Shown here: piece by piece, positions 36,246 through 45,695 of the stretch
How positions within the stretch are numbered: position 1 is the first letter of the stretch
How the letters are laid out: every line of letters begins with the position of its first letter
Origin: Methanobacterium sp.
Lineage (GTDB): Archaea; Methanobacteriota; Methanobacteria; Methanobacteriales; Methanobacteriaceae
Direction of reading: 5' to 3'
Length of the DNA: 64,000 nucleotides
Assembly: GCF_038562635.1 (NCBI RefSeq)
Contig: NZ_JBCFBO010000002.1
Span: forward strand, 410,698-474,697
Program-made: the position numbers and the translations under genes
Notes under the pieces: generated by a model
The model's database searches: none
Seen by the model: the letters and a program-made list of their open reading frames with translations, nothing else
What the model was told of the DNA's origin: nothing

Positions 36246-36544
36246 GAAAATCGCCTTCAAGTAATATTAATTAAAATTAGTATAAAATACGATAATTTTG
36301 AATATAATATAATTATAAATAGTATCTGTTTCATCCAATAAATACTTAAATCTTATTATTCATGACTTAATACTGTTTGGATACTGGCCAGCATCACTAT
36401 ATAACTCATAATTTCTGCATGTACATACTAAACAGATTATCTGATAAGTATTCCAATTTATTATAGCTAATTATTTGATTATTTATATAAAAAATTAAAT
36501 ATGAAAATTAATTGAAAAAAATAAAGATTAATTAAAGCTTCAAA

Positions 36545-37315
36545 TTACACTTCATCTATTTTTGCACCTAACAGCGCATAGCTGCATGGGCATTCCCTTT
36601 TATCCGGAGTTTTTGCTATAGCATCCGATATTAATTTAACTAAATTCTCCTTCTGCCCTTCTACTACCTCAAATACTTCATCTATTGTCAGCTTGGTTGG
36701 AGATATTGATGCTGCATAATTTGATACCATACAGATACTTGCATAGCATATTTCAAGTTCTCTTGCAAGTATAGCTTCAGGTATTCCAGTCATTCCAACA
36801 ACACTGCCACCTAATTGTTTAAACATTGCTATTTCAGCGGCGGTTTCAAATCTCGGCCCTTCAGTACACACGTAGACCCCATTTGGGACAACTTCACCTG
36901 ATGATATTAAATAGTTTCTTAAATCATGACAATAAGGTTCTGTAATGTCTATATGTACTGTTTTATTGTCATAAAATGTGAATTCTCTTGTTTTTGTAAA
37001 ATCAATGAAATCATGAGGTATTAAAAAATCACCAGGTTTAACAGATAAATCAAGAGATCCAACAGCATTGGTTGCTATTATTCTCTCAACGCCAATTTTT
37101 TTCATGGCATAAATATTTGCCCTGTAATTTATCATATGGGGCGGATTTGCATGTCCTTTTGCATGTCTTGGCATGAATGCAATATCTTTACCATGTAATT
37201 TGAAAATGCTGATCTCTGGAGATTCACCATAAGGTGTTTCTATAATCTTAGTTTCAACGTCTTTTCCCATTTCAACGATTTCGTATATTCCTGTGCCGCC
37301 AATTATTCCTATCAT
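36545..37315 (-). CDS. S-methyl-5'-thioadenosine / thioinosine phosphorylase
   Basis: A 256-aa purine nucleoside phosphorylase of the MTAP type. The family N-terminus MIGIIGGTGIYEI fixes the start at 37315; a longer frame to 37399 is unlikely. Other marks are PRHAKGHANPPHMINYRANIY and the NYAASIS...SNYAA substrate region. In methanogens a related enzyme acts on methylthioinosine, so substrate choice is open. It salvages the methylthio-nucleoside from polyamine or SAM side reactions. Confidence 0.88.
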   Translation of the reverse strand: MIGIIGGTGIYEIVEMGKDVETKIIETPYGESPEISIFKLHGKDIAFMPRHAKGHANPPHMINYRANIYAMKKIGVERIIATNAVGSLDLSVKPGDFLIPHDFIDFTKTREFTFYDNKTVHIDITEPYCHDLRNYLISSGEVVPNGVYVCTEGPRFETAAEIAMFKQLGGSVVGMTGIPEAILARELEICYASICMVSNYAASISPTKLTIDEVFEVVEGQKENLVKLISDAIAKTPDKRECPCSYALLGAKIDEV

Positions 37316-37462
37316 GTTCTCAACTTTTTCTATGATAGTTAATTGTTCTGGATACAATAATAAATAGATATGCCTTATCCAGTAAAATATAGAAATCATA
37401 GGTTTTATCCATTTAATATGGTTTAATCTGCTCGTAATATATTTTAAAGAGAATTTCTAAAA

Positions 37463-37667
37463 ACATGCAGAACCTTAAAAAATCATAGATTTTTTAGGCA
37501 TAGAAAAATGCATAGCATGCAAACACTTCGTGTTTGCTGTTTGCAAAATGGAGTTTTGCAACCGTGAAAATTAAAAATTTTCACATGTTACAAAATCGTA
37601 GATTTTGTAAACATTTTTCTCCAGCTATGTTCTGCGGCCCAAAAAATCAGAGATTTTTCGACGGCCC
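37463..37667. repeat. palindrome array E
   Basis: About 205 bp of consecutive hairpins starting at CATGC. Bases about 37525-37625 are an inverted near-identical copy of 3191-3290 in array A (hairpins TTTGCAAAA...TTTTGCAA, GTGAAAATT/AATTTTCAC, TTACAAAATC/GATTTTGTAA). The last unit, 37636-37667, matches the element inside the DUF1284 gene. Confidence 0.85.
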
Positions 37668-37813
37668 TTAAAATAGAGATGAGATATAAATTTTATAATA
37701 ATTAATAATATTAAAACATGTTTAAAGACTGTATCTTCCAACATAAACATCTGAAATCATTAATTAGAAATTATTCGAAAATGAGAAATAATCACACTCA
37801 TATCTAAATGATG

Positions 37814-38137
37814 TTAACAGAAATTCTCTAGAATTAGTTTTATGTTTATTAATAAAATTAGAAAGTTTCTCTTCTGAAATCTGGTTTAAATGCATTAAAG
37901 GGCAGTAAACTGTAAATGAAATGACTGCAGTATCCAGATTTACATTATATATAACTTCAATCTCAATATTTTCGTCTTTGATATGGAAATCATGCTTATT
38001 TAATTTTTTCTCAAACTATTTCACATTCATTTGTCAGCATATCTTCTCTAAAAATCAACTGGAAATCTCTTGAGATATTTGACCCTTTATCCAATTTTTC
38101 TATTGTCAAATTCTTTTATTCCCTCAAATTTTAACAT
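37814..38137 (-). pseudogene. degraded hypothetical gene
   Basis: Minus-strand coding-like sequence from an ATG near 38137 (MLKFEGIKEFDN) through a +1 frame change in an A-run near 38098, a segment SNISRDFQLIFREDMLTNECEIV, an in-frame TGA, another frame change, then HDFHIKDENIEIEVIYNVNL and a final segment ending ENFC before a stop at 37814. The amino-acid pattern is protein-like on both sides of the lesions. Parent family not recognised. Confidence 0.6.
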
Positions 38138-38224
38138 AGTCAACACGATATTATAGATCCACATTATTATTTTGTTTTTAATTAACTAGTTATTTATGAC
38201 CTTTAAAAAATCGCCTGGAGCATG

Positions 38225-38836
38225 TTAAAAAAATATCCCCTGTTTTTTAGCTTCCAATTTGTTTACCGCATCCTGGAGGTTGTTTGCTGAAATCTGTTCC
38301 TGTTTATTAAATGTTCTAAGTGCATCAGCCAATTTTCTGAGATCTCCAGCAACAGCTTTATTGTCTCCACTCCTTAAATCATTGGCTAATTTGTTCATTA
38401 GCGGGTCCATACTGTTTAATGTATTCACTATTTCATCACTGTATGCAGATTTCAAACCAGATGCAATATCTCCCATTAAAAGTAGATCATATTCTAAAGC
38501 CATATTTTTAGTGGTGGTAATATTCTGTTTAAGCTCATTTAACGTGTTAGTTATCGATTGAATTCCACGACCATTTTCTAGATCGTTGGCCTGTTTTTGC
38601 CGCTCACTTAAAGGAATACTGTTAAGCAGTGATAAATTTTCAATTCTATCAGCCTGCCTCTCAAGACTGGATATTTCCTCATCATAAGTTCCAGATTCGT
38701 TAATGGTTTTAATTTCATCCTTTAAAAGCTCAATATCTTTAGGCACCAAATAAGTGGTTGCATAGGTATAATAACTACCATATGCTCCCAAAACTATAAT
38801 TATAACTGCAAGTATACCTATTAACTTTTTATTCAT
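38225..38836 (-). CDS. membrane-anchored coiled-coil protein of unknown function
   Basis: A 203-aa protein with an N-terminal signal anchor (residues 5-25, IGILAVIIIVLGAYGSYY) followed by an extracellular, largely helical region with Leu-rich heptad-like patterning (residues 35-200). No cysteine or catalytic motif. Likely faces the pseudoperiplasm. No family recognised. Confidence 0.7.
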   Translation of the reverse strand: MNKKLIGILAVIIIVLGAYGSYYTYATTYLVPKDIELLKDEIKTINESGTYDEEISSLERQADRIENLSLLNSIPLSERQKQANDLENGRGIQSITNTLNELKQNITTTKNMALEYDLLLMGDIASGLKSAYSDEIVNTLNSMDPLMNKLANDLRSGDNKAVAGDLRKLADALRTFNKQEQISANNLQDAVNKLEAKKQGIFF

Positions 38837-39098
38837 GCATTAGCCTCTTTAAATTTTATAATTAACCAAAAGGACTCAATTTTGTAAATAAAGAGCAGCT
38901 ATTTTAACTATTACTACTTTTATTATTATATATTATTAAATTATTAATTATTATAGTTATGAGTAGTCCCAAAATTGTACAAAAAAAATAAAAAACGATC
39001 TAAAAGGCAATTTATGCTATTTCAGACTATTATTCAGTAAATAAAAAAAATAGTAAACTAAATAAATTTTATCCTGTTTATAAAAAAATAAAAAGGGG

Positions 39099-40547
39099 TT
39101 ATCCCTTTGCAACACCAAGAGGAATCATTTTTCCAACCATTCGGGATATTCCTGCATCATGTGATGTTTTTACAACTGCATCTACATCTTTGTATGCTCC
39201 AGGCGCTTCTTCTGCCACTACAGGCATTGAAGTAGCTCTTATTATAATTCCTCTGTTTTCCAGGACTTTTTGAACTTCTTCACCGCGGTATTCTTTCTTA
39301 GCTCCGGCTCTACTCATTTTACGTCCTGCACCATGTGCCGAAGAACCAAAAGTTTCTTCCATTGCCAGATCTGTTCCTGCAAGCACATATGATGCTGTAC
39401 CCATAGTTCCAGGTATAAAAACAGGCTGTCCAACTTTTCTGTATTCTTCAGGTATTTCTTCTCTTCCAGGACCAAATGCACGTGTTGCCCCCTTTCTGTG
39501 GACAAACAACTCCATTTTTCTTCCCTGTACATTGTGGACTTCTTTCTTTGCAATGTTGTGTGCCACATCATAGATTATTTCCATGCCCATTTCTTCAGCA
39601 TCCCTTTTGAAAACTTTTTCAAATGATTCTCTAACCCAATGTACAATCATTTGCCTGTTAGTCCATGCATAATTAGCTGCAGCTGACATTGCCTGGAAAT
39701 AATCGGTTGCTTCTTCAGAACCAATAGGTGCACATGCTAATTGCCTGTCTGGAAGGTTAATCTGGTACCTTTTGGCTGCCCTGTCCATAACTCTAAGGTA
39801 ATCCGAACATATCTGATGGCCGCATCCTCGAGAACCTGTGTGGATTAAGACGGTGATCATACCTTCTTCTATTCCAAAAACTTCTGCAGTAGCTTCATCA
39901 TAAATTTCATCCATTTTCTGGACTTCTAAAAAGTGGTTTCCAGAACCAAGAGAACCTAATTGAGGCACTCCTCTTTTTTTAGCTTTATCACTGACTTTAC
40001 TGGAGTCTGCAGATTCCATTTTTCCATTTTCTTCCAGATATTTTAAGTCTCTTTTCCAACCATATCCATTTTCAATAGCCCACTGCGCCCCATGATCTAG
40101 CACTTCATCAATTTGTCCAGGTTGAAGCCTTACTTTACCTTTACTCCCAACTCCAGAGGGTACATTATTAAAAAGAGTATCTACAAGTTCTTTCATTTTT
40201 GGTTTAACATCGTCTTCAGTTAAATTTGTCTTTATAAGCCTGACACCACAGTTAATGTCAAAACCAACTCCTCCAGGGCTTATAACTCCATTATGTACGC
40301 TGAATGCCGCGACACCACCTATAGGGAATCCATATCCAAAGTGGATATCTGGAAGTCCAATTGAAAATTTTTTAATACCAGGTAAGCATGCTACATTTGA
40401 GACCTGATCTATTGCCCCAATTTCTATATCTTTAACAGTTTCATCGTTTAAATATACTCTTCCAGGGACTAACATCCCTTTTTTATAACTTGATGGGATT
40501 TCCCAGACACAATCTCTTATTTTTTTTAAAGTTCCTTCAACTTCCAT
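39099..40547 (-). CDS. rtcB: RNA ligase RtcB (tRNA-splicing ligase)
   Basis: A 482-aa GTP-dependent RNA ligase joining 2',3'-cyclic phosphate and 5'-OH ends in tRNA splicing. Metal ligands include Asp97 and Cys100 (GFDINCGVR), SGNHFLEV near 201, and the guanylylated His lies in AHGAGRKMSR near residue 405. No intein interrupts it, unlike some archaeal RtcB genes. Its activating partner archease is encoded separately at 52.0-52.4 kb. Confidence 0.96.
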   Translation of the reverse strand: MEVEGTLKKIRDCVWEIPSSYKKGMLVPGRVYLNDETVKDIEIGAIDQVSNVACLPGIKKFSIGLPDIHFGYGFPIGGVAAFSVHNGVISPGGVGFDINCGVRLIKTNLTEDDVKPKMKELVDTLFNNVPSGVGSKGKVRLQPGQIDEVLDHGAQWAIENGYGWKRDLKYLEENGKMESADSSKVSDKAKKRGVPQLGSLGSGNHFLEVQKMDEIYDEATAEVFGIEEGMITVLIHTGSRGCGHQICSDYLRVMDRAAKRYQINLPDRQLACAPIGSEEATDYFQAMSAAANYAWTNRQMIVHWVRESFEKVFKRDAEEMGMEIIYDVAHNIAKKEVHNVQGRKMELFVHRKGATRAFGPGREEIPEEYRKVGQPVFIPGTMGTASYVLAGTDLAMEETFGSSAHGAGRKMSRAGAKKEYRGEEVQKVLENRGIIIRATSMPVVAEEAPGAYKDVDAVVKTSHDAGISRMVGKMIPLGVAKG

Positions 40548-40698
40548 AAGATAACTCTCCTATCGATGATTTATTTAAATTTAAAATTTTATTAGAATAT
40601 TTAGCGTCTTAAAAAAGTAAGATAACATCTAATTTAATTTTTGATCGAACTTTTAAAAAAAGGTTGTTATATTTGATGTTTTTGCATATACAAAATAT

Positions 40699-40779
40699 AG
40701 TCCGGTGCAAAAATTTTTAGATTATCTATTCAAATAAATGGTGGAATATTGAATTAATCTAAAATCATTGCACTGGACT
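40699..40779. repeat. long imperfect hairpin upstream of rtcB
   Basis: AGTCCGGTGCAA (40699-40710) pairs with TTGCACTGGACT (40768-40779), one G-U type mismatch; after a small internal loop, TTTTAGATTA (40715-40724) pairs with TAATCTAAAA (40755-40764), leaving a 30-nt apical loop. It could be an RNA structure in the rtcB leader or a small inverted-repeat element. No poly-T tail on either strand. Confidence 0.55.
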
Positions 40780-40857
40780 TTCCAAAATTTATACATTAAT
40801 TAATTATGCTCTTGACTATAAAAAATAAGAATTTTTGAATACTTTAATTTCAAGTTG

Positions 40858-41274
40858 CTAAGGATAATCTATAATCCCTACACGTCGTGGAAATTTTGAA
40901 CAAATACCCGGATACATCTTTTTTCCTTCTGATTCCAATTTTTCAGCTATTTCCATCTCAAGTTCCTTTTTGGTTGCAGATATAAAAAAAGCATTTTTAC
41001 AGATTGAAAGTTTAATATCTTCTTTTCCAAATTTTATTTCAAATTCAATTTCCCTCTGATATTTCATATTATACAAAATATCGTTTAAAATATTATCCGA
41101 CAATTTAAGGAATTTATTCTCCTTAGGCAGGTGTATATTAGTTCCAGTGATAATTTTTTCAATTAAAAATGGTTTGCAGCCTTCAGTACTTGCAGCTTTC
41201 TTGTTTATCCAGTACAGACCCATAATGATTTTTCTTTTGGGATGTATATTTCCCGTTATTTCAGCAGTGCTCAT
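40858..41274 (-). CDS. uncharacterised 138-aa protein next to orphan mcrD
   Basis: A 138-aa protein, 27 bp downstream of the McrD-like gene and probably cotranscribed. It has a KxxIMGLYWINKKAAS segment near residue 14 and a C-terminal YPGICSKFPRRVGIIDYP. Strong basic and hydrophobic alternation suggests a compact alpha/beta fold. I cannot assign a family; pairing with an McrD homologue makes a role in methyl-CoM reductase maturation a reasonable guess only. Confidence 0.65.
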   Translation of the reverse strand: MSTAEITGNIHPKRKIIMGLYWINKKAASTEGCKPFLIEKIITGTNIHLPKENKFLKLSDNILNDILYNMKYQREIEFEIKFGKEDIKLSICKNAFFISATKKELEMEIAEKLESEGKKMYPGICSKFPRRVGIIDYP

Positions 41275-41301
41275 TTTTATCCACGTTTAAAATAAAAAAA
41301 A

Positions 41302-41742
41302 TTAATCCAATTTCTTTTTAAGTATTTTTACTCTTTCGCTGAGCTGTGCATTTTGATCAGTTAAACCAATCATTTCATCTGGAATTTCACCTAATTTTTC
41401 TCCATACTTTAACTTATCAGTAACAGTTTTTTGCTTTCTGATATATGTTCCCACATGTATATTAAACCCAAATGACAGGTGATTTTCACATGCCTTCCTC
41501 ACTTCATCCATAACTGCTTCTGATTCGATTTCCATTAGAACTCTACCTGTTTTAACCTGTAAATCAATTTCCTGACCTTTAAGAGTTATAATCCTACGGT
41601 CCGGATGTCCGCTTTCAGCTGGAGGAAGCCTTTGTCCCTGTAAAACTATTCTTTTCACGCCTTCAATTTCATCAAGGTCTTTTAATAAATTTTCAGTTGT
41701 ATCAGCACTCAAATACCTGTGTGGAAAAATTTCAATATCCAT
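41302..41742 (-). CDS. McrD-like protein outside the mcr/mrt operon
   Basis: A 146-aa homologue of methyl-CoM reductase operon protein D. Shared marks with the mrtD product are IFPHRYLSADTTENLL against IFPHRLLKPKTTEKIL, the central LPPAESG/LPRVVGYG turn, the VKTGRVLMEIE strand, FGFNIHVGTYIRKQKTVTDKLKYG and GLTDQNAQ. McrD binds MCR and assists its maturation or activation but is not a subunit of the active enzyme. This copy lies about 7 kb from mrt with an unrelated partner gene. Confidence 0.85.
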   Translation of the reverse strand: MDIEIFPHRYLSADTTENLLKDLDEIEGVKRIVLQGQRLPPAESGHPDRRIITLKGQEIDLQVKTGRVLMEIESEAVMDEVRKACENHLSFGFNIHVGTYIRKQKTVTDKLKYGEKLGEIPDEMIGLTDQNAQLSERVKILKKKLD

Positions 41743-41784
41743 CCAATCATCTCCTTTTAAACAAACCTTTGCAATCCTCTTTTA

Positions 41785-42501
41785 TTATACGTCATCTCCT
41801 TGACGCCTTTTTACGCCCTGATTATATATCCTTATAAACATATCCTGAGATATAAGCGGTTTGCTGACAGTAGCCTGCATACCGACAGGGATCCTACCGC
41901 CTTTAACTAGCTGACGACCAGATTCTCTGGCCATTTCAATTACATCGGTTGCAGGTGCCCCCTGTTCCAGCATACGCTTAAGAAAAAGACCGTGAGGCCT
42001 GAGAAGAGCCCCTGCAAACTCAAGATCAGCATTTCTGCAATATGATTGAATATGAGATAACACTGAATCAAAGTTATCCAGCTCCCATAAGCCACAGCTG
42101 GATACAAGTACCAGTTTACCCTGTGTTATTTCCCTGTGTGGATGCCTGGTATGGCCTTCCCTTAGCTCGATTGATGGCATTGCTCGGGGCAATAATCTTT
42201 CTAAAAACATCTGCATATGAGTATTGATTCCATCACAGTACACCGGTGTGGCTAAGACAAGGATATCTGCTTTGATTGCCTTAGGTGCAAGCCAAGCCAT
42301 ATCGTCGTCCAGAATGCATTTACCTGGAGTTTTCATCCAGCAGCTGACTTCACCTTTACAGGGCTGGATGTTGAGGTCTTTATTATAATAAATTTCAACT
42401 TCAGCGCCTTCTTCTTTCATGCCTTCCAAAAATGGGTTTAAAATCAGTGCTGTATTTCCTTTATCTTTATTTGGACTTGAATTAATCACTAATATGTTCA
42501 T
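41785..42501 (-). CDS. flavodoxin-like NAD(P)H-dependent oxidoreductase
   Basis: A 238-aa protein of the NADPH-dependent FMN reductase / flavodoxin fold. The FMN phosphate loop NSSPNKDKGNTA is at residues 7-18 and the LATPVYCDGINTHMQMFLERLL segment near 84-105 is the second flavin site. The cysteines CKGEVSCWMKTPGKC near 48-62 resemble those of iron-sulfur flavoproteins. Electron partner unknown. Confidence 0.85.
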   Translation of the reverse strand: MNILVINSSPNKDKGNTALILNPFLEGMKEEGAEVEIYYNKDLNIQPCKGEVSCWMKTPGKCILDDDMAWLAPKAIKADILVLATPVYCDGINTHMQMFLERLLPRAMPSIELREGHTRHPHREITQGKLVLVSSCGLWELDNFDSVLSHIQSYCRNADLEFAGALLRPHGLFLKRMLEQGAPATDVIEMARESGRQLVKGGRIPVGMQATVSKPLISQDMFIRIYNQGVKRRQGDDV

Positions 42502-42618
42502 ATTAGTACCTTTTAAGAAAATTTAAATTTTATTTTTGCTTAAATTCACATTTTAAATTTCATTCCTCTAAATAAATCTAAAATATCGCAAATTACCCCA
42601 TGCTCGTTAAACATATTC

Positions 42619-43542
42619 TTAAACCGTGGCAACAGCAAAATATAAAATTTTTTCAGACGGAAATCTATTTTCGTTTTTACCCTGATAATATAACTTTTTA
42701 AGATCTTTAGTGGTTGAACCTTGTATATCTGAAAATCCAAACTGGCCTAAGAATTCCTCAAGTCCATCTTCCTTAATGCCAAATTTAAAAACATTAGCAC
42801 CTGGTCTCTGTTTATTTCCTTCTTTAACTCCAGAATCAAGTAAATAATCAAATACTACAGCACTGCCATTACCTGAATTTTTTACTATAAAAGAAAGTGT
42901 TTCGGCAACAGCCTCTGGAGTAATGTAATAAATAAATCCTTCCATAATGAAAAGAGTCTTTAATGAAGCATTATAACCTCTTTTAAATAGTTCTTCACTG
43001 ATTTTTCCCGATTCAAAATCAACAGGTACATATACCACATTTTCTAAGTTAGATTGGAACATTTCTTTGATTTTTCGGGTTTTATGTTGTTGAGTGGTTG
43101 GATGATCCATTTCGAAGACCTTAACATTTTCCATTCCATCAATCCTATAAGCTCGAGTATCAAATCCAGCTCCTAATATTACCAGTTGCTCAAGCCCTTC
43201 CTTGACTGATTTTTTCACAATGTCATCCAAATACCTAACTCTACTTACAATTGAATTAATACCTGCTTCAGTATCAGCTGCCATTTCCGGATGTTCAACG
43301 AGAACTTCCCACATCTTAGGATTTATAAAATGAATAGCCAGCGGATCATAACAAATACGTTCATCTTCGCTTTTAGAAGATTCGTACGCCCTTACATTTG
43401 CAATTAATTCAGCCTGGCCAATTTCAGTTTTTAATTCTTCAAATTTTCTTTCATCTCCTTTATATTGGCTTGATATCTTTTCCGCATATTCCATTAAATC
43501 ATTAAACTCTTTCTCTTTATTTCCTGTTGTATTTTTTTTCAA
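42619..43542 (-). CDS. LCM-type SAM-dependent methyltransferase
   Basis: A 307-aa class I methyltransferase of the leucine carboxyl methyltransferase family. The SAM loop LVILGAGFDTRAYRI is near residues 121-135, FEMDHPTTQQHKTRK near 145-159 and LFIMEGFIYYI near 200. Closely similar to the next gene upstream, so the pair arose by tandem duplication. Bacterial and mycobacterial relatives methylate small carboxylates or lipids; substrate here unknown. Confidence 0.85.
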   Translation of the reverse strand: MKKNTTGNKEKEFNDLMEYAEKISSQYKGDERKFEELKTEIGQAELIANVRAYESSKSEDERICYDPLAIHFINPKMWEVLVEHPEMAADTEAGINSIVSRVRYLDDIVKKSVKEGLEQLVILGAGFDTRAYRIDGMENVKVFEMDHPTTQQHKTRKIKEMFQSNLENVVYVPVDFESGKISEELFKRGYNASLKTLFIMEGFIYYITPEAVAETLSFIVKNSGNGSAVVFDYLLDSGVKEGNKQRPGANVFKFGIKEDGLEEFLGQFGFSDIQGSTTKDLKKLYYQGKNENRFPSEKILYFAVATV

Positions 43543-43556
43543 AATATCACCTCATT

Positions 43557-44432
43557 TCATTCAACCACAGCATATACAAAGGATGCCATGTCATTAACTT
43601 CTCGGTTAGCATTCTTCCCATAGAAATAAGCTTTTTTGTAGTCTTCACTACCCATATTCTTTATTTTATAAAACCCTCTCTCAGAAAGGAATTTCTCAAT
43701 TGGTTCATTTATGCTTGATTTTACAGGCTCTCCACGCTGTTTTGCAAACTCATAACCACTTTTTCCTTTATGAGCATTAGTATCTGGCTTGACTTTCCCA
43801 TAATCAAAAATAACAGCACTTTTTTTACCAGAACTATGAACGATGAATGACAGCAACTCATCTACAGCTTCATGAGGAAGATAATAGATAAGTCCTTCCA
43901 TTACAAATAGTGTTCTCTTCGTTTTGTCATAACCGCTCTCTGCCAGCCGCTGTTCAAGCTTTTCAACTTCAAGATCTGCAGACACATAAGTAACATGAGC
44001 CGGAATAAAACCAAATATTTCATTTATTTTATCTTTTTTCACTTTTATTGTGTCAGGATGGTCTATTTCAAATATATGAACATTTTTTAACTCTTCAATC
44101 CTGTAAGCCCTTGTATCATATCCAGCACCCATTATAACCAGCTGCTCAAGCCTATTCTGGGCAGATAACTTAACAATATCATCAAAATACCGTGCCCTGG
44201 CAACGATTGAATTACTATATCCAGGTAAGCTACGTTCTACCTGTTCTCGTTGTGCTTTGTATTTCTCAGGATGACACGTCATGAACTCCCGCATTTCAGG
44301 ACTGGTAAAATAGATAGCATACGGGTCATAACATATACGCTTATCTACAGGCTTTTCTGACTCTTCAGCCCGAATTAATGCAACTATTTCTGCCATTTTG
44401 CTTGGTCCTTTTTTAATATTCTCCGCCATCAT
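43557..44432 (-). CDS. LCM-type SAM-dependent methyltransferase (paralogue)
   Basis: A 291-aa paralogue of the downstream gene, 14 bp apart. SAM loop LVIMGAGYDTRAYRI, FEIDHPDTIKVKKDK and LFVMEGLIYYLPHEAV are conserved. The promoter region contains a TATA box at 44581-44590 and the palindrome GACCAGTGGTC at 44546-44556 near the expected start site, so the pair is probably repressible, perhaps by one of the two TetR proteins encoded just upstream. Confidence 0.85.
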   Translation of the reverse strand: MMAENIKKGPSKMAEIVALIRAEESEKPVDKRICYDPYAIYFTSPEMREFMTCHPEKYKAQREQVERSLPGYSNSIVARARYFDDIVKLSAQNRLEQLVIMGAGYDTRAYRIEELKNVHIFEIDHPDTIKVKKDKINEIFGFIPAHVTYVSADLEVEKLEQRLAESGYDKTKRTLFVMEGLIYYLPHEAVDELLSFIVHSSGKKSAVIFDYGKVKPDTNAHKGKSGYEFAKQRGEPVKSSINEPIEKFLSERGFYKIKNMGSEDYKKAYFYGKNANREVNDMASFVYAVVE

Positions 44433-44545
44433 TCAATTCCCCCATCGTTATTTTCCACGTAATTTTCTTTCCTATAACTTTAGGTCGACCATTTGTGTCC
44501 TGAATTAAAACATCATAAATGTATAAAACTACTAGTTCTATGTAT

Positions 44546-44590
44546 GACCAGTGGTCGTTATTATAACCAGTAGTATACAACATATATAAA
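44546..44590 (-). promoter_or_regulatory. promoter and operator-like palindromes of the methyltransferase pair
   Basis: Reading the minus strand: TATA box TTTATATATG (44581-44590), then ACTGGTTAT, then the perfect 11-bp palindrome GACCACTGGTC at 44546-44556, near the expected transcription start (about 44558). ACTGGT(T/C)AT occurs twice in this stretch. A further palindrome GGTCGACC lies at 44483-44490. TetR-type operators commonly sit here in archaea. Confidence 0.5.
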
Positions 44591-44759
44591 ACTTTGGATT
44601 TTAGGAATAAAAATTAAAGAAAGTAAATGGTTAATATCAGCACATCATGGTGTAAAAAAAGTGTTTAATATATTAATAGCTCTTAAATAAACAATTAAAT
44701 GCCAAAATAATAAAATAAATTAAAATTAGAGTTTAATAAAAGATATTTTAGTGATTAGT

Positions 44760-45500
44760 TCAGTCTAGATCTTTTTTATCATCCATTTTAATATAGAGCT
44801 GGCTTATAAAATCATCAAGGTCTTTAGTAAATTTCACATAATTGACCCCTTGACCTTTGAGTATCATCCTAAAATCAAAGGGTAAATTACCTACATTTTC
44901 ACAAATTAGCATCTGTACAGCCGTTATTTTAAGAGGATCTACATCAGATCGTATTGTTCCTTCTTTTATACCTAGTTCTATAGATTTATATAAAATAAAG
45001 AATATTTCCTTACGTAACTTAAAAATTTCTTTTATAGTTTCATTAGCATCGACCTTTAAGAAATTAGATGGAAGATGTATAGAATAAAGCGTACTCTGCA
45101 TCATAATTTCAGAATAATCACTATGCAGCATGTCACTTAAATCAAATCTCCCTGATTGAAAGTAATTATAAGCTTTAAAATAGTCAGAATAAGTTCTGAT
45201 GTATTCAACATATGCCCTTTTGAATGCAATGAGTTTTTCAAGTCCAGTATCCTCTTTTTCAACCTTTTCTTTGATCATTGTATTCAAAATAACGACCCCT
45301 CGCAAAACTACGGCATAAAAAAGTTCTTCCTTATTATCAAAGTAAATATAAAGAGTGGCTTTACCTAAACCAACTTCTTTAGCAATACCATTCATAGAAA
45401 CATTATCGTATCCTTTTGAGAAGAAAAGTGCTTCTGCAGCGTCTAATATATCATTACGCCTTTGTTCTCTCTCCCTTTCCTTCCAATTTGAAACTGACAT
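44760..45500 (-). CDS. TetR family transcriptional regulator
   Basis: A 246-aa repressor with the TetR HTH at residues about 13-60 (DILDAAEALFFSKGYDNVSMNGIAKEVGLGKATLYIYF in overview), followed by an all-helical ligand-binding domain (65-240). It is clearly paralogous to the regulator at 45.8-46.6 kb and lies upstream of the methyltransferase pair in the same orientation, so it may control them and itself. Inducer unknown. Confidence 0.9.
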   Translation of the reverse strand: MSVSNWKEREREQRRNDILDAAEALFFSKGYDNVSMNGIAKEVGLGKATLYIYFDNKEELFYAVVLRGVVILNTMIKEKVEKEDTGLEKLIAFKRAYVEYIRTYSDYFKAYNYFQSGRFDLSDMLHSDYSEIMMQSTLYSIHLPSNFLKVDANETIKEIFKLRKEIFFILYKSIELGIKEGTIRSDVDPLKITAVQMLICENVGNLPFDFRMILKGQGVNYVKFTKDLDDFISQLYIKMDDKKDLD

Positions 45501-45695
45501 TCTCTCACCAAGATATATGTTGTTACTTGTTATCTTAATACTTTGACATTTATATTCAAGAGCATAATTAATTAAACTTACAACTGGGAAGTCCAGGTTA
45601 ATGGTTTTAATCTATAAAATTCAATATTTCACAATTTCATTTGTAGATGTAGAATGATTTTTTCACTTGAATATAAAATCGTATCTATTGAAGGT

